Below, in pieces: positions 7,780 through 16,082 of a stretch of DNA of 49,624 nucleotides. A program made the translations under genes and the position numbers. The notes below the pieces were generated by a model that did not search any database, was not told the origin of the DNA, and worked only from the letters and a program-made list of their open reading frames with translations. Each line of letters begins with the position of its first letter. Positions within the stretch are counted from its first letter, which is position 1. The DNA comes from RGIG5612 sp963589005 (GTDB lineage Bacteria > Bacillota > Clostridia > Lachnospirales > Lachnospiraceae): NCBI GenBank assembly GCA_963589005.1, contig CAVAJR010000017.1, forward strand, positions 1 through 49,624. Reading direction: 5' to 3'.

Positions 7780-9186
7780 TTATTTTCCCATACAGAATTT
7801 AGCAAATATTTCATCTGCCAGATCATCTTCTATAGCCTCACCAATTACCCGTCCCAGGCTGGTATATGCATCCATGAGATCAATTGTATAAAAATCCTCC
7901 GGCATTTCCATTTTTATACTTTCAACTGCCTTCTGTATACTTGCAAATGCATCTGCCAGGGCTTCCTTTTGTCTCATATTCGTTATATAGACCTGATCAT
8001 TGAAATTGATATCTTTGTTATAGAACATATAGCGCACCATCTCAGTGAATTTATCTAATCCAGATTCGTTTTTGGCTGATATTTCAATAATAGGATGTTC
8101 GCATTCGTATTTATATTGATTTTTAAGGATCTCCTGTAGAGCCGTCTTATCCATGGCTCCTTCTATATCCTGTTTATTCAGCAATATGATAACCTTTTTT
8201 TCTTCAATAATATTAAGGATTTCCTTATCGTCATCATCAAGACTTCTGGAGCCGTCGATCATCCATACAATCAGATCTGCCTCTTCGGCATATTCACGAG
8301 CCTTATCAACTCCGATTTTCTCGATTATATCATCTGTATTTCTTATTCCGGCAGTATCTATTATATTTAAGGTAATATCTCCAAGCCTTATATTTTCTTC
8401 TAACGCATCTCTCGTAGTTCCGGCAATTTCGGTAACAATAGCCCTGTCTGTGCCAAGAAGAGCATTAAGAAGAGAGGATTTGCCCACATTCGGCTTGCCC
8501 AAAATTACTGTACGTATTCCTTCCTTTATGATTCTGCCATCATTTGCCGTATCTATAAGATCTTTAATACATTTACCTGCCTCTTGAACTATCGGGAGCA
8601 GCTGGCTGCCGTATTCTTCCATCTCAATATGCTCAGGATCATCTAATGCGGCCTCTATATATGCTATCTGTTCTAACAAAATCGCTCTTTGTTTTTTTAT
8701 TTTTTCCGAAACAGAGCCTCTTAACTGGGTAACAGCACTTTTTAACGCATAATCATTCTCAGCATTTATAATATCTATTACTGCCTCTGCCTGTGACAGA
8801 TCGATTCTGCCGTTTATAAATGCCCGTTTTGTGAATTCTCCGGGTTCGGCTGTTCTCGCTCCCGACCTTATTACCAGTTCAAGAACCCTGTTTAATACAT
8901 ATATTCCACCATGACAGTCGATTTCAACCGTATCTTCTCTCGTATATGTATGCGGTGCCCTCATTATAATTACAAGAACCTCGTCCACAACAGAATCGCC
9001 ATTCATAATATGTCCGTAATGAACAGTATGGCTCTTAACCTCTGATATGTTTTTTGACGCATTTGCCGGTCTGAAAATTCTGCTGATAATATCAATCGCA
9101 TCTTCACCGCTTATTCTTATAATTCCTATTCCGGAACTGTTCATTGCCGTAGATATTGCAGCGATTGTTTCTGTCTTGCTAAACAT
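7780..9186 (-). CDS. mnmE: tRNA modification GTPase MnmE/TrmE
   Basis: GTP- and K+-dependent partner of MnmG in wobble-uridine modification of tRNA. The 468 aa start MFSKTETIAAISTAM. The layout is an N-terminal tetrahydrofolate-binding domain (GIGIIRISGEDAI), a helical domain, an inserted G domain (GKPNVGKSS at about residue 226; DTAGIR; NKQD) and the catalytic C-terminal C-x-G-K ending (FCMGK). The ATG at 9186 has AAGGA eight bases upstream; the ATG 9 bp further out abuts the AAGGA and is less likely. It is preceded by the repeat-rich gap that separates it from jag. Confidence 0.97.
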   Translation of the reverse strand: MFSKTETIAAISTAMNSSGIGIIRISGEDAIDIISRIFRPANASKNISEVKSHTVHYGHIMNGDSVVDEVLVIIMRAPHTYTREDTVEIDCHGGIYVLNRVLELVIRSGARTAEPGEFTKRAFINGRIDLSQAEAVIDIINAENDYALKSAVTQLRGSVSEKIKKQRAILLEQIAYIEAALDDPEHIEMEEYGSQLLPIVQEAGKCIKDLIDTANDGRIIKEGIRTVILGKPNVGKSSLLNALLGTDRAIVTEIAGTTRDALEENIRLGDITLNIIDTAGIRNTDDIIEKIGVDKAREYAEEADLIVWMIDGSRSLDDDDKEILNIIEEKKVIILLNKQDIEGAMDKTALQEILKNQYKYECEHPIIEISAKNESGLDKFTEMVRYMFYNKDINFNDQVYITNMRQKEALADAFASIQKAVESIKMEMPEDFYTIDLMDAYTSLGRVIGEAIEDDLADEIFAKFCMGK

Positions 9187-9210
9187 ATATTTCATCCTTG
9201 TTTATTTTTA

Positions 9211-9284
9211 CATCTTTTGCATTTAGAATTGCTGCGCATTTCGGGCTGTCACCCTTCCTGCTCATGCCGCTCCGCCTGTCCAAT
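9211..9284 (-). repeat. Intergenic repeat, copy 1 (short form)
   Basis: The 74 bp match copy 2 at 9323-9430 almost base for base at both ends: CTTTTGCATTTAG-ATTGCTGCGCA and GCTCATGCCGCTCCGCC. A block of about 33 bp present in copy 2 is missing. It is non-coding in the mnmE-jag gap and looks like a dispersed extragenic repeat. Strand is arbitrary. Confidence 0.6.
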
Positions 9285-9322
9285 TAATATGTATTCGAAG
9301 GTGCTTGCATTTTTGTCTTCTT

Positions 9323-9430
9323 CATATCTTTTGCATTTAGGATTGCTGCGCACTTTGTGCTCTCGCAATCCCACGGCATTCGCATTCCGGGCTGTCGCCC
9401 TTCTTGCTCATGCCGCTCCGCCTGTCCAAT
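9323..9430 (-). repeat. Intergenic repeat, copy 2 (long form)
   Basis: The 108-bp version of the same repeat. Its minus strand contains GGCGGAGCGGCATGAGCAAG, GGGCGACAGCCC (a hairpin) and AGTGCGCAGCAATCC. The last motif resembles GTGTGCAGCAATCC in the repeat at 21978, which suggests a wider family. Confidence 0.6.
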
Positions 9431-9471
9431 AGAAATGAATTAACTCGTATAAATACGGTTAATTCATTTCT
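9431..9471. repeat. 41-bp near-perfect hairpin after repeat copy 2
   Basis: AGAAATGAATTAAC (9431-9444) and its exact complement GTTAATTCATTTCT (9458-9471) enclose CGTAT/ATACG. The unit is flanked by CTGTCC on both sides. It is absent after copy 1, so it may be a small inserted element or a duplex-forming RNA element. Confidence 0.55.
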
Positions 9472-9492
9472 GCTGTCCAGGACGGTAAATGC

Positions 9493-9526
9493 AAAAGCCG
9501 GGCTTTTGCTCCCGGCTTTTCTTTTT
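9493..9526. terminator. Terminator-like hairpin between jag and mnmE
   Basis: AAAAGCCGGG (9493-9502), 8-nt loop, CCCGGCTTTT (9511-9520), then CTTTTT on the plus strand. The clean T-run is on the plus strand, where no gene is transcribed. On the minus strand the stem follows jag and ends in TTTT, so partial termination or processing after jag is possible. Confidence 0.5.
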
Positions 9527-9573
9527 CTATCAGCGGCAGCTTGGCTGCGTGATCATATATCTTTCCTTTTATC

Positions 9574-10491
9574 TCAGGATTTCTTGTAATAGATTACAAC
9601 CCTTCTGTTAGGCTCTTCGCCCTCACTCTTGGTCGTTACATACTTATCTGACTGAAGATATGCATGAATAACCCTTCTCTCATACGGATTCATTGGTTCA
9701 AGAGCAACCTTCTTTCTGGTTTTCTTAACCTTCGAAGCAATATTTTTAGCGAGATTTTCAAGGGTCTTCTGTCTTCTTTCACGATAATTATTGGTATCAA
9801 CCTTTACCCTGTAATAATCCTTCTCGTCCTTGTTAACGATTATGCTGCACAGATATTGAATAGCATCCAGAGTCTGACCTCTTTTTCCGATCAGATCACC
9901 TGTATCTTCACCATCAATTATGATACTTACCATCTTTTCTGTTTCATCTACAGTTGTAATGATTTCAGCCTTAACACCAAGCTTCTCAAATATTGTCTTA
10001 AGAACTTCATTTACGTTCTTATTTTCAGCAGCTTCACCGGTTATGACAACAGATTCTCTCTTAGTTTCTGTCGGCTTTTCCTGTGTATTTACCTGTATTT
10101 CCTCATGCTTTTCAGAATCCTTTTCAGGCTTTTTTACTTCCGGTTTAGCAAATGTTTTCTCTGGCTTAACTTCCTTCTTTGCCTCAGGTTTTCTGTCTTT
10201 TTTATTTTCTGATTTAGCCTGCTTCTTAATCTCCGGCTTTGTTTCCTTAGAGATTCCCTTTAATTCGTTTTTAAAATCCGGTTTGATATCTATCTTTTCC
10301 TCGGATTTTTGACTTTTTTCTTCTTTCTTACGGGCACGGATCACAGCTTCCTTGCTGAACAGTCTTAATATTCCTGCTGATCCTTCTTCAATAACTTCAT
10401 ATTCCAGCATATCACTGGTAATTCCAAGTGATATGGATGCTTCTGTTATGGCATCATTTACTGTTTTACCCCTATATTCTTTAAATTCCAT
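9574..10491 (-). CDS. jag: KH-R3H RNA-binding protein Jag/KhpB
   Basis: RNA-binding protein usually encoded next to yidC; in streptococci KhpB acts with KhpA in cell-elongation control and sRNA binding. The 305 aa start MEFKEYRGKTVNDAITEAS (Jag-N domain, about residues 1-52). A Lys/Glu/Pro-rich linker of roughly 95 residues follows, then a type II KH domain with GDLIGKRGQTLDAIQYL and a C-terminal R3H domain (PMNPYERRVIHAYLQ). The linker is longer and more charged than in many homologues. It starts 15 bp after the yidC stop. Confidence 0.95.
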   Translation of the reverse strand: MEFKEYRGKTVNDAITEASISLGITSDMLEYEVIEEGSAGILRLFSKEAVIRARKKEEKSQKSEEKIDIKPDFKNELKGISKETKPEIKKQAKSENKKDRKPEAKKEVKPEKTFAKPEVKKPEKDSEKHEEIQVNTQEKPTETKRESVVITGEAAENKNVNEVLKTIFEKLGVKAEIITTVDETEKMVSIIIDGEDTGDLIGKRGQTLDAIQYLCSIIVNKDEKDYYRVKVDTNNYRERRQKTLENLAKNIASKVKKTRKKVALEPMNPYERRVIHAYLQSDKYVTTKSEGEEPNRRVVIYYKKS

Positions 10492-10506
10492 CTCAGATAT
10501 CTTCTC

Positions 10507-11805
10507 CTATTTTTTATACTTTTTACGAGATGATCCTGTCTTTTCATTCAGATCAATTCCCTGCTCCTCATTAAATTGCTTAACCATTGCAGCCTTTGCA
10601 GCCAATGAATTGGCTGGCGGATGAGTCTGTGTTGTATTCTTGTTTTCCTCTACATTTATGTTGGCTCTGTCTGAAATAGTAGATATATTTTTTGTGCTGG
10701 TATTAGCTGCTTTGGTCAGCGTGTTTGCACTTACACCGTCTTTTTCTCTCTTCTTTTTAGCCTTTTCCTCAGCCTTAGCCATATTTTCCTTAACAAAGGC
10801 ATCCATATCTATCTTTCTGTAATGCTTATTGATAAGAATCTGTAATACTACCTGAAATGCTGAGCTTATACACCAATACAAACCGATTGATGCATTAAGT
10901 GTGAAGCAGAAAAATACTGATATAAGCGGCATGAATAATCCCATGCTCTTCATTGAAGCAGCTGTCATATCATTTGCTGCTGCATTCTGTGAAGATGAAG
11001 CTGACTGTGACAATTTAAATGAAAGCCACTGTGTAAATCCAGAAATCAGAGGAATCAATACCGCTATTATTCCTATTCCTCCTCCAATAATAAGATTCCA
11101 CGGTGTTTCACCGAGATTTATTCCGCAGAATGTATTAAGTCTGGTTATTTCCGTATAATTTGTCTGAATTGTTGCAAATGTATCCCCTGAGAACAGACTC
11201 ATCATTTCATTCCAGTTTTTGGTAGGAAGAGAACACAATAATGTAACCTTATCAGTTACACTCATATCAGCTGTCCACTGAGTAAGGCCCGATATGGATG
11301 ATATATCAGTATTTCCGATAGCAGAGATAACATTCTGATAATATGCATTAAAGCTGTCTATGTATGTAGGTATCTTTCTGATAACACCATAGAGAGCAAT
11401 AATTATAGGAAACTGAATAAATGACTGTATGCATCCGCCTGTTTGCGAAATGCCATATTTTGCATAAACAGCCTTCGTTTCCTCCTGCATTGCAGTCATG
11501 GCATATGTGTCATTTCTGCCCTGATATTTGGCTCTGATCGCATTTATTTCAGGATTAGCATATGAAGATAATTTGCTGAATCTCTGCTGCTTAACAGTAA
11601 GTGGAAGCAAAATACATTTTACTACAACTGTGAGAAGTATAATACACAATCCCAGATTGGCGATTCCTATCCAATCAAGAAACAAATAGATATATTTTAC
11701 TACATATCCTAATAAATCTACTATCTGCTTTATAACCGGCCAATCATAACATCCGCCTGATGTAGATGCACTTGTGCTTGCACAAGCTGCTAAAAAATTT
11801 ATCAC
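10507..11805 (-). CDS. yidC: Membrane protein insertase YidC/OxaA
   Basis: Inserts and folds membrane proteins, alone or with SecYEG. The conserved OxaA core starts near residue 50 (LGLCIILLTVVVKCILLPLTVKQQ, with the positively charged groove residue in TM1). The cytoplasmic hairpin has INAIRAKYQ, followed by GGCIQSFIQFPIIIALYGVIR. The loop between TM2 and TM3 is extended by about 90 residues (roughly 150-235), and a basic tail closes the protein (432 aa). No lipobox-type signal peptide is evident. It is followed closely by jag. Confidence 0.96.
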   Translation of the reverse strand: MINFLAACASTSASTSGGCYDWPVIKQIVDLLGYVVKYIYLFLDWIGIANLGLCIILLTVVVKCILLPLTVKQQRFSKLSSYANPEINAIRAKYQGRNDTYAMTAMQEETKAVYAKYGISQTGGCIQSFIQFPIIIALYGVIRKIPTYIDSFNAYYQNVISAIGNTDISSISGLTQWTADMSVTDKVTLLCSLPTKNWNEMMSLFSGDTFATIQTNYTEITRLNTFCGINLGETPWNLIIGGGIGIIAVLIPLISGFTQWLSFKLSQSASSSQNAAANDMTAASMKSMGLFMPLISVFFCFTLNASIGLYWCISSAFQVVLQILINKHYRKIDMDAFVKENMAKAEEKAKKKREKDGVSANTLTKAANTSTKNISTISDRANINVEENKNTTQTHPPANSLAAKAAMVKQFNEEQGIDLNEKTGSSRKKYKK

Positions 11806-11818
11806 TTATTAATCCTCC

Positions 11819-12034
11819 TTATGGTACCGGGTCGTAACCACCCTTGGAGAATGGATTGCAGCGCAGAATTCTCCATACTGCAAGTCCCAGCCCTTTAAGC
11901 GGGCCATGCTTCTCAATTGCTTCAATAGCATATTGTGAACAGGTAGGGTAATACTTACAATGATTATATTTCTTATACCCGGAAATATGTTTCTGGTAAA
12001 ATTTTATTGGTGCTATTAATATTTTTCTTATCAT
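11819..12034 (-). CDS. yidD: Membrane protein insertion efficiency factor YidD
   Basis: Small amphipathic membrane-associated protein that helps YidC-dependent insertion. The 71 aa from MIRKILIAPIKFYQKHIS contain the family core CKYYPTCSQYAIEAIEKHG and end RCNPFSKGGYDPVP. The frame is open upstream to 12088, but family length and the GTGGGA box before this ATG favour 12034. It lies 13 bp before yidC. The 147 bp separating it from rnpA is unusually long, since these genes often overlap. Confidence 0.93.
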   Translation of the reverse strand: MIRKILIAPIKFYQKHISGYKKYNHCKYYPTCSQYAIEAIEKHGPLKGLGLAVWRILRCNPFSKGGYDPVP

Positions 12035-12181
12035 GTTCCCACACCAATTGCTTGTTTCAGCTGAAATAATATTCTGACTTTTACTCATCAGCTGACATTC
12101 TTATGTACTTAATTATGTATGCAAATGCGGGCAAATTCTGTTACCACAAAAACACTGGCCTTTTTTATAAAAGTCAATGTT

Positions 12182-12514
12182 TTAATTAAGTTTCATCTTC
12201 TTAGACAAATAGCGCATGGCATCACAAACATCAGAGAAGTTTTTTTTAACTGCGCGTCTTCTTGCTACAACTACAAACCTGTATCCTGTAGGCAGTTCTT
12301 CACGCAGTTCAACAAAACTTGCTCTGATGACACGGGATAATCTATGTCTTACTACACTATTTCCCACCTTTTTGCTTACTGATATTCCGAGCTTTTGCTC
12401 TTCCTTATCAGTTGCCAATGCATACAGCACAATAAAACTATTTGCTGCCGACTGGCCTTTTTCATATACTTCCTTAAATTGCGAAGTATTCTTTAGAGAA
12501 TCTATATTTCTCAA
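12182..12514 (-). CDS. rnpA: Ribonuclease P protein component
   Basis: Protein cofactor of RNase P, which matures tRNA 5' ends. About 110 aa, basic, with the family RNR region KKVGNSVVRHRLSRVIR and the central FKEVYEKGQS segment. The start is uncertain: TTG at 12514 has AAGGTG six bases upstream, while GTG at 12523 is part of that same AAGGTG. I prefer the TTG. It lies downstream of rpmH with a hairpin between them. Confidence 0.93.
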   Translation of the reverse strand: MRNIDSLKNTSQFKEVYEKGQSAANSFIVLYALATDKEEQKLGISVSKKVGNSVVRHRLSRVIRASFVELREELPTGYRFVVVARRRAVKKNFSDVCDAMRYLSKKMKLN

Positions 12515-12572
12515 AATTGTCACCTTATTTTCTTCTAAAATCTAATATACACAAATATTCTATTATAGAAGA

Positions 12573-12598
12573 AAGACCACCTTCTTCGTGGTGGTCTT
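12573..12598 (-). terminator. Attenuating hairpin between rpmH and rnpA
   Basis: AAGACCACC and GGTGGTCTT form a 9-bp stem with an 8-nt loop, followed on the minus strand by TCTTCT. It overlaps the rpmH stop codon. It would let L34 be made in excess over the downstream rnpA genes. Confidence 0.65.
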
Positions 12599-12731
12599 AA
12601 GCTGATAATACTTTTCTTCCCTTTGCTCTTCTGGCTGCTAAAACTTTTCTTCCGCCAGGAGTAGACATTCTTGCTCTAAAACCATGAACTTTAGCTCTTG
12701 ATCTCTTTTTAGGCTGAAAGGTCATTTTCAT
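12597..12731 (-). CDS. rpmH: 50S ribosomal protein L34
   Basis: 44-aa basic ribosomal protein reading MKMTFQPKKRSRAKVHGFRA and ending GRKVLSA, the universal L34 pattern. AGGAGGTGG lies 7-8 bases before the ATG. It is the first gene of the minus-strand origin cluster, divergent from dnaA. Confidence 0.98.
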   Translation of the reverse strand: MKMTFQPKKRSRAKVHGFRARMSTPGGRKVLAARRAKGRKVLSA

Positions 12732-12775
12732 AAGGCTACCACCTCCTTGTATTTCTTGAAAAAATTGCAAGAAGA

Positions 12776-12805
12776 ATTATATTTCATAATTCCCCCAACA
12801 GTCAA
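12776..12805 (-). promoter_or_regulatory. rpmH promoter
   Basis: On the minus strand TTGACT (12805-12800), 18-bp spacer, TATAAT (12781-12776). The transcript would start about 35-40 bp before the rpmH ATG. Confidence 0.75.
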
Positions 12806-12841
12806 GCACTTTCTTCTTTTTCTTTCGTTGAAATTCTCTAT

Positions 12842-12921
12842 ATTTTCACATTTTCATAAGCTTTGTTTTTTCAACATTTTATCAACAGCTTTAAACACGG
12901 CTTATTCGCGTTTTATTCACC
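12842..12921 (+). other. Putative oriC, part 1: cluster of DnaA-box-like 9-mers upstream of dnaA
   Basis: Same-orientation degenerate DnaA boxes: ATTTTCACA (12842), TTTTCAACA (12868), TTATCAACA (12879, one mismatch to TTATCCACA), TTATTCGCG (12903) and TTATTCACC (12913). They lie in an AT-rich gap bounded by the divergent rpmH and dnaA promoters, the classic Firmicute location. No perfect box is present. Confidence 0.55.
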
Positions 12922-12964
12922 ATTTAAATCAATTTTTTAATTTTCCCATACTCCTATATATCGG

Positions 12965-12993
12965 TTGAAAATTTACCTTAATTATAATATAAT
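12965..12993 (+). promoter_or_regulatory. dnaA promoter
   Basis: TTGAAA (12965-12970), 17-bp spacer, TATAAT (12988-12993). It leaves a leader of roughly 155 nt before the dnaA ATG and lies just right of the DnaA-box-like cluster, so autoregulation by DnaA is plausible. Confidence 0.75.
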
Positions 12994-13155
12994 TCATACA
13001 CAGTTTAAGAGCGGTGTTCACTCTGCCGCTCTTATGTCATGTTATAAAGTTGTTGATGTAATACCTTTGTTCATTTTATTACATCATCTGTTTTTTTACC
13101 ACCTGAGATTTTTTATCATTGATGGTTCATTTTTTGCTTTTATTGGAGTTGTTTT

Positions 13156-14508
13156 ATGCTGGAACTGATTAAAAATAAGTGGCCTTTAATTCTGGACTCA
13201 CTTAAAAACGAATATGATATTTCTGACATTTCTTTTGAAACCTGGATTGCACCGCTGGAAGTAGCAGCAGTCGAGGATAATAAGATTATCATTGTTGTTC
13301 CGGAGAATTCAATCGGTCTTACATATATTAAGAAAAAATATTATCTTCCTCTTAAGGTATCTGTTGCTGAGATAACAGGTGAGAATCTTGATATTGATTT
13401 TATTCCTTCCGATCAGTTTGATCCTGTATCTGCTGTTCCGGAAGAGACCAACAAGCAGCCTGATGTTTTTGAAAAAGCAGGTCTTAATCCTAAATATACT
13501 TTTTCTAATTTTATAGTAGGTGACAATAATAATATTGCTCATGCTGCTTCTCTTGCTGTAGCTGAAAGTCCTGCTGAAATCTATAACCCTCTGTATATCT
13601 ATGGCGGAGTAGGACTGGGCAAAACCCACCTTATGCAGGCAATTGCTCACTTTATTTTGTCCAGAGATCCGGAGAAAAAGGTTCTGTATGTCACAAGCGA
13701 GAATTTTACAAATGAAATTATAGAAGCAATAAGAAACAGCAATCCTCAGGCCAATTCCCGTTTCAGAGAGAAATATAGGAATGTTGATGTTCTTCTTATT
13801 GATGATATTCAGTTTATCAGCGGCAAGGAATCCACACAGGAGGAATTTTTTCATACCTTTAATCAACTGTATGAACACAAAAAACAGATAATCATCTCTT
13901 CTGACAAATTTCCTCGTGAAATCAAGAGCCTTGAGGAAAGGCTTATTTCCAGATTTTTGTGGGGTCTTGCTATTGACCTTCAGTCCCCGAGCTATGAGAC
14001 AAGGGTAGCAATTTTAAAGAAGAAAATAGAACTGGAAAATACTCCTTTCATTCCTGAAGATGTTATCTCTTATATTGCGGCAAATGTGTCTTCAAATATC
14101 CGAGAACTGGAAGGATCTCTTACTAAGATAATTGCTTATTCTAAACTTACATCTTCCGTAATAGATCTTCCATTTGCTGAAGGAGTTTTAAAAGATCTGT
14201 TTACCAGCACTCAGCGAGAGATTACACCTGATAATATCATCAGGATAGTTGCTGAACATTTTAATATTTCCGTTTCAGAACTTTCTTCCAAGAAGAAAAG
14301 TGCAGATATTGTATATCCTAGACAGCTGGCTATGTATCTGTGCAGAACACTTACGGATGCGGCCCTTTCTTTAATAGGTAAGAAATTAGGAAACAGAGAC
14401 CATACAACCGTTCTTCACGGATATGAGAAGATTCAATCAGAAATTGATGACAACGAGAAAACAAAAAACGATATCGAGATTTTAAAGAAAAAGATTTGTC
14501 CGTATTAA
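13156..14508 (+). CDS. dnaA: Chromosomal replication initiator DnaA
   Basis: AAA+ ATPase that binds DnaA boxes and opens oriC. At 450 aa it has four recognisable domains: domain I (SFETWIAPLE), a short linker, the AAA+ domain from about residue 110 with GGVGLGKTHLMQAI (Walker A), LLIDDIQFISGKESTQEEFF (Walker B) and FLWGLAIDLQ, and the C-terminal DNA-binding domain with the signature GNRDHTTVLHGYEKI. GGAG lies seven bases upstream of the ATG. It is the first plus-strand gene after the divergent origin gap. Confidence 0.98.
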   Translation: MLELIKNKWPLILDSLKNEYDISDISFETWIAPLEVAAVEDNKIIIVVPENSIGLTYIKKKYYLPLKVSVAEITGENLDIDFIPSDQFDPVSAVPEETNKQPDVFEKAGLNPKYTFSNFIVGDNNNIAHAASLAVAESPAEIYNPLYIYGGVGLGKTHLMQAIAHFILSRDPEKKVLYVTSENFTNEIIEAIRNSNPQANSRFREKYRNVDVLLIDDIQFISGKESTQEEFFHTFNQLYEHKKQIIISSDKFPREIKSLEERLISRFLWGLAIDLQSPSYETRVAILKKKIELENTPFIPEDVISYIAANVSSNIRELEGSLTKIIAYSKLTSSVIDLPFAEGVLKDLFTSTQREITPDNIIRIVAEHFNISVSELSSKKKSADIVYPRQLAMYLCRTLTDAALSLIGKKLGNRDHTTVLHGYEKIQSEIDDNEKTKNDIEILKKKICPY

Positions 14509-14692
14509 TGCACACTTTATCTACATTAGTGGTTTTCTGATGTAGATAATCAGTTGATCATAGTGCATTTGCTGGTGACTTTGATTTTATCAATCTTTTT
14601 ATCAACTTTGTCTGCATATATTAACAACAGTATCACTGAATATAAGTTTTGGCTTAAATTAAACCTTTTTCAGGCTTTTTAACATATTCACA
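14507..14692 (+). other. Putative oriC, part 2: dnaA-dnaN gap with inverted DnaA-type boxes
   Basis: TTATCTACA (14517) and its reverse complement TGTAGATAA (14541), each one mismatch from the consensus DnaA box, form a 10-bp inverted repeat. They are nested inside a second inverted repeat, AATGCAC/GTGCATT (14507-14513 and 14563-14569). Further partial boxes are TTATCAATC (14587), TTATCAACT (14599) and ATATTCACA (14684). The segment is AT-rich, as expected for an unwinding region. Confidence 0.5.
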
Positions 14693-14767
14693 GCCACTAC
14701 TGATACTACTAGAAAAATACATATACTAATAAATTAATCATTTCTTTTCGAAAGGAGATATACACTA

Positions 14768-15868
14768 ATGGTTATTTCATGCTATAAATCAGACCTGATC
14801 ACAGCTATTAATATTGCTCTCAGGGCAGTTCCTTCCAAATCAACAATGACCATTCTCGAATCTCTTCTTATAACAGCCGATAATGAGATTACTATCACTG
14901 CCAACGATAATGACATGGCAATTAAGACTAAAGTAGAAGGTATTGTTAATGAAGAGGGAAGTATTGCAATTGAAGCAAGAATTTTCAGTGAGATCATCAG
15001 AAAGCTTCCTGATAATCAGATCATCATAGAAACAAATAAAAATCAGAAAATGAAAATAAGCTGCGAGGATTCTGTTTTTATTCTGAGCGGCAATGATCCA
15101 AATGAATTTCCAGACCTTCCGGAAACAGGTGAAACCAGGAATGTAAGTATATCGGAATTTACATTGAAAGAACTCATAAGACAGACCATTTTCTCTATTG
15201 CAGTTAATGATACCAATGCCCTAATGAAGGGAGAATTGTTTTCAATAGAAAATAATATAATAAAGGTTGTTTCTCTTGACAGCCACAGAATTTCCATAAG
15301 AAGGGAAGAGCTGGCATTTAATTATGAAAACAGCAAGGTAATAATTCCGGGAAAAACTCTTAATGAAATCAGCAGAATATTAAACGGAGATCAGAATGAG
15401 ATTGTTGAAATGGAATTTGACAAGAGATTTATCAAATTCAGCTTCAGCAATACTATGGTTATTTCAAGGCTTATTGAAGGAGAATTCTTCAATGTAGAGC
15501 AGATGATATCTTCTGATTATTCTACTGAAGTCAAGGTAAATAAGATCAATTTCATGAATAATATCGACAGAGCCATTACTTTGGTAAGAGAAGGTGACAA
15601 GAAGCCTGTTGTTTTTGAGATAAGAGACGGATTCATGAATATGGACATTAATACATCTCTTGGCTCTATGAGCAGCAAATTGCCTGTCAATAAAACAGGA
15701 AATGATCTGATGATAGGATTTAATCCTAAATTTATCATGGATGCATTAAAGGTTATTGATGATGAGGAAGTATCATTATTCTTTGTTAATTCAAATGCTC
15801 CATGCTTTATAAGAAATGATGAAGGAGATTATGTTTATATTATTCTTCCGGTAAATATAAACAGATAA
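14768..15868 (+). CDS. dnaN: DNA polymerase III beta subunit (sliding clamp)
   Basis: Ring-shaped processivity clamp of the replicative polymerase. The 366 aa start MVISCYKSDLITAINIALRAV with three clamp domains and the typical end YVYIILPVNINR. AAAGGAGATATACACTA precedes the ATG, a strong ribosome-binding site. It is followed after 4 bp by the S4-domain gene, pointing to one dnaN-S4-recF transcript. Confidence 0.97.
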   Translation: MVISCYKSDLITAINIALRAVPSKSTMTILESLLITADNEITITANDNDMAIKTKVEGIVNEEGSIAIEARIFSEIIRKLPDNQIIIETNKNQKMKISCEDSVFILSGNDPNEFPDLPETGETRNVSISEFTLKELIRQTIFSIAVNDTNALMKGELFSIENNIIKVVSLDSHRISIRREELAFNYENSKVIIPGKTLNEISRILNGDQNEIVEMEFDKRFIKFSFSNTMVISRLIEGEFFNVEQMISSDYSTEVKVNKINFMNNIDRAITLVREGDKKPVVFEIRDGFMNMDINTSLGSMSSKLPVNKTGNDLMIGFNPKFIMDALKVIDDEEVSLFFVNSNAPCFIRNDEGDYVYIILPVNINR

Positions 15869-15872
15869 TAAT

Positions 15873-16082
15873 ATGTTTGAAATCAAGCTTAGAGATGAAT
15901 ATATAAAATTAGGACAGGCACTGAAGGCTGCCAATATGGTGGAAAATGGTGGATTTGCCAAAGAGGTCATCATCAATGGTGAAGTTAAGGTAAATGGTCA
16001 TGTTGAATACCAGAGAGGAAAAAAACTTGTAGATGGAGATATTGTAGAATTTCAGGGAAACCAGATTAAAATATGCAAATAA
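15873..16082 (+). CDS. yaaA: S4-domain RNA-binding protein YaaA/RlbA
   Basis: 69-aa S4-like RNA-binding protein found between dnaN and recF in many Firmicutes; the Bacillus homologue is linked to ribosome assembly. The core KLGQALKAANMVENGGFAKE and VNGEVKVNG-type turn (here IINGEVKVNGHVEYQRGKKL) are visible. It starts 4 bp after dnaN and overlaps recF by 10 bp, so translation is probably coupled. There is no strong separate ribosome-binding site. Confidence 0.93.
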   Translation: MFEIKLRDEYIKLGQALKAANMVENGGFAKEVIINGEVKVNGHVEYQRGKKLVDGDIVEFQGNQIKICK

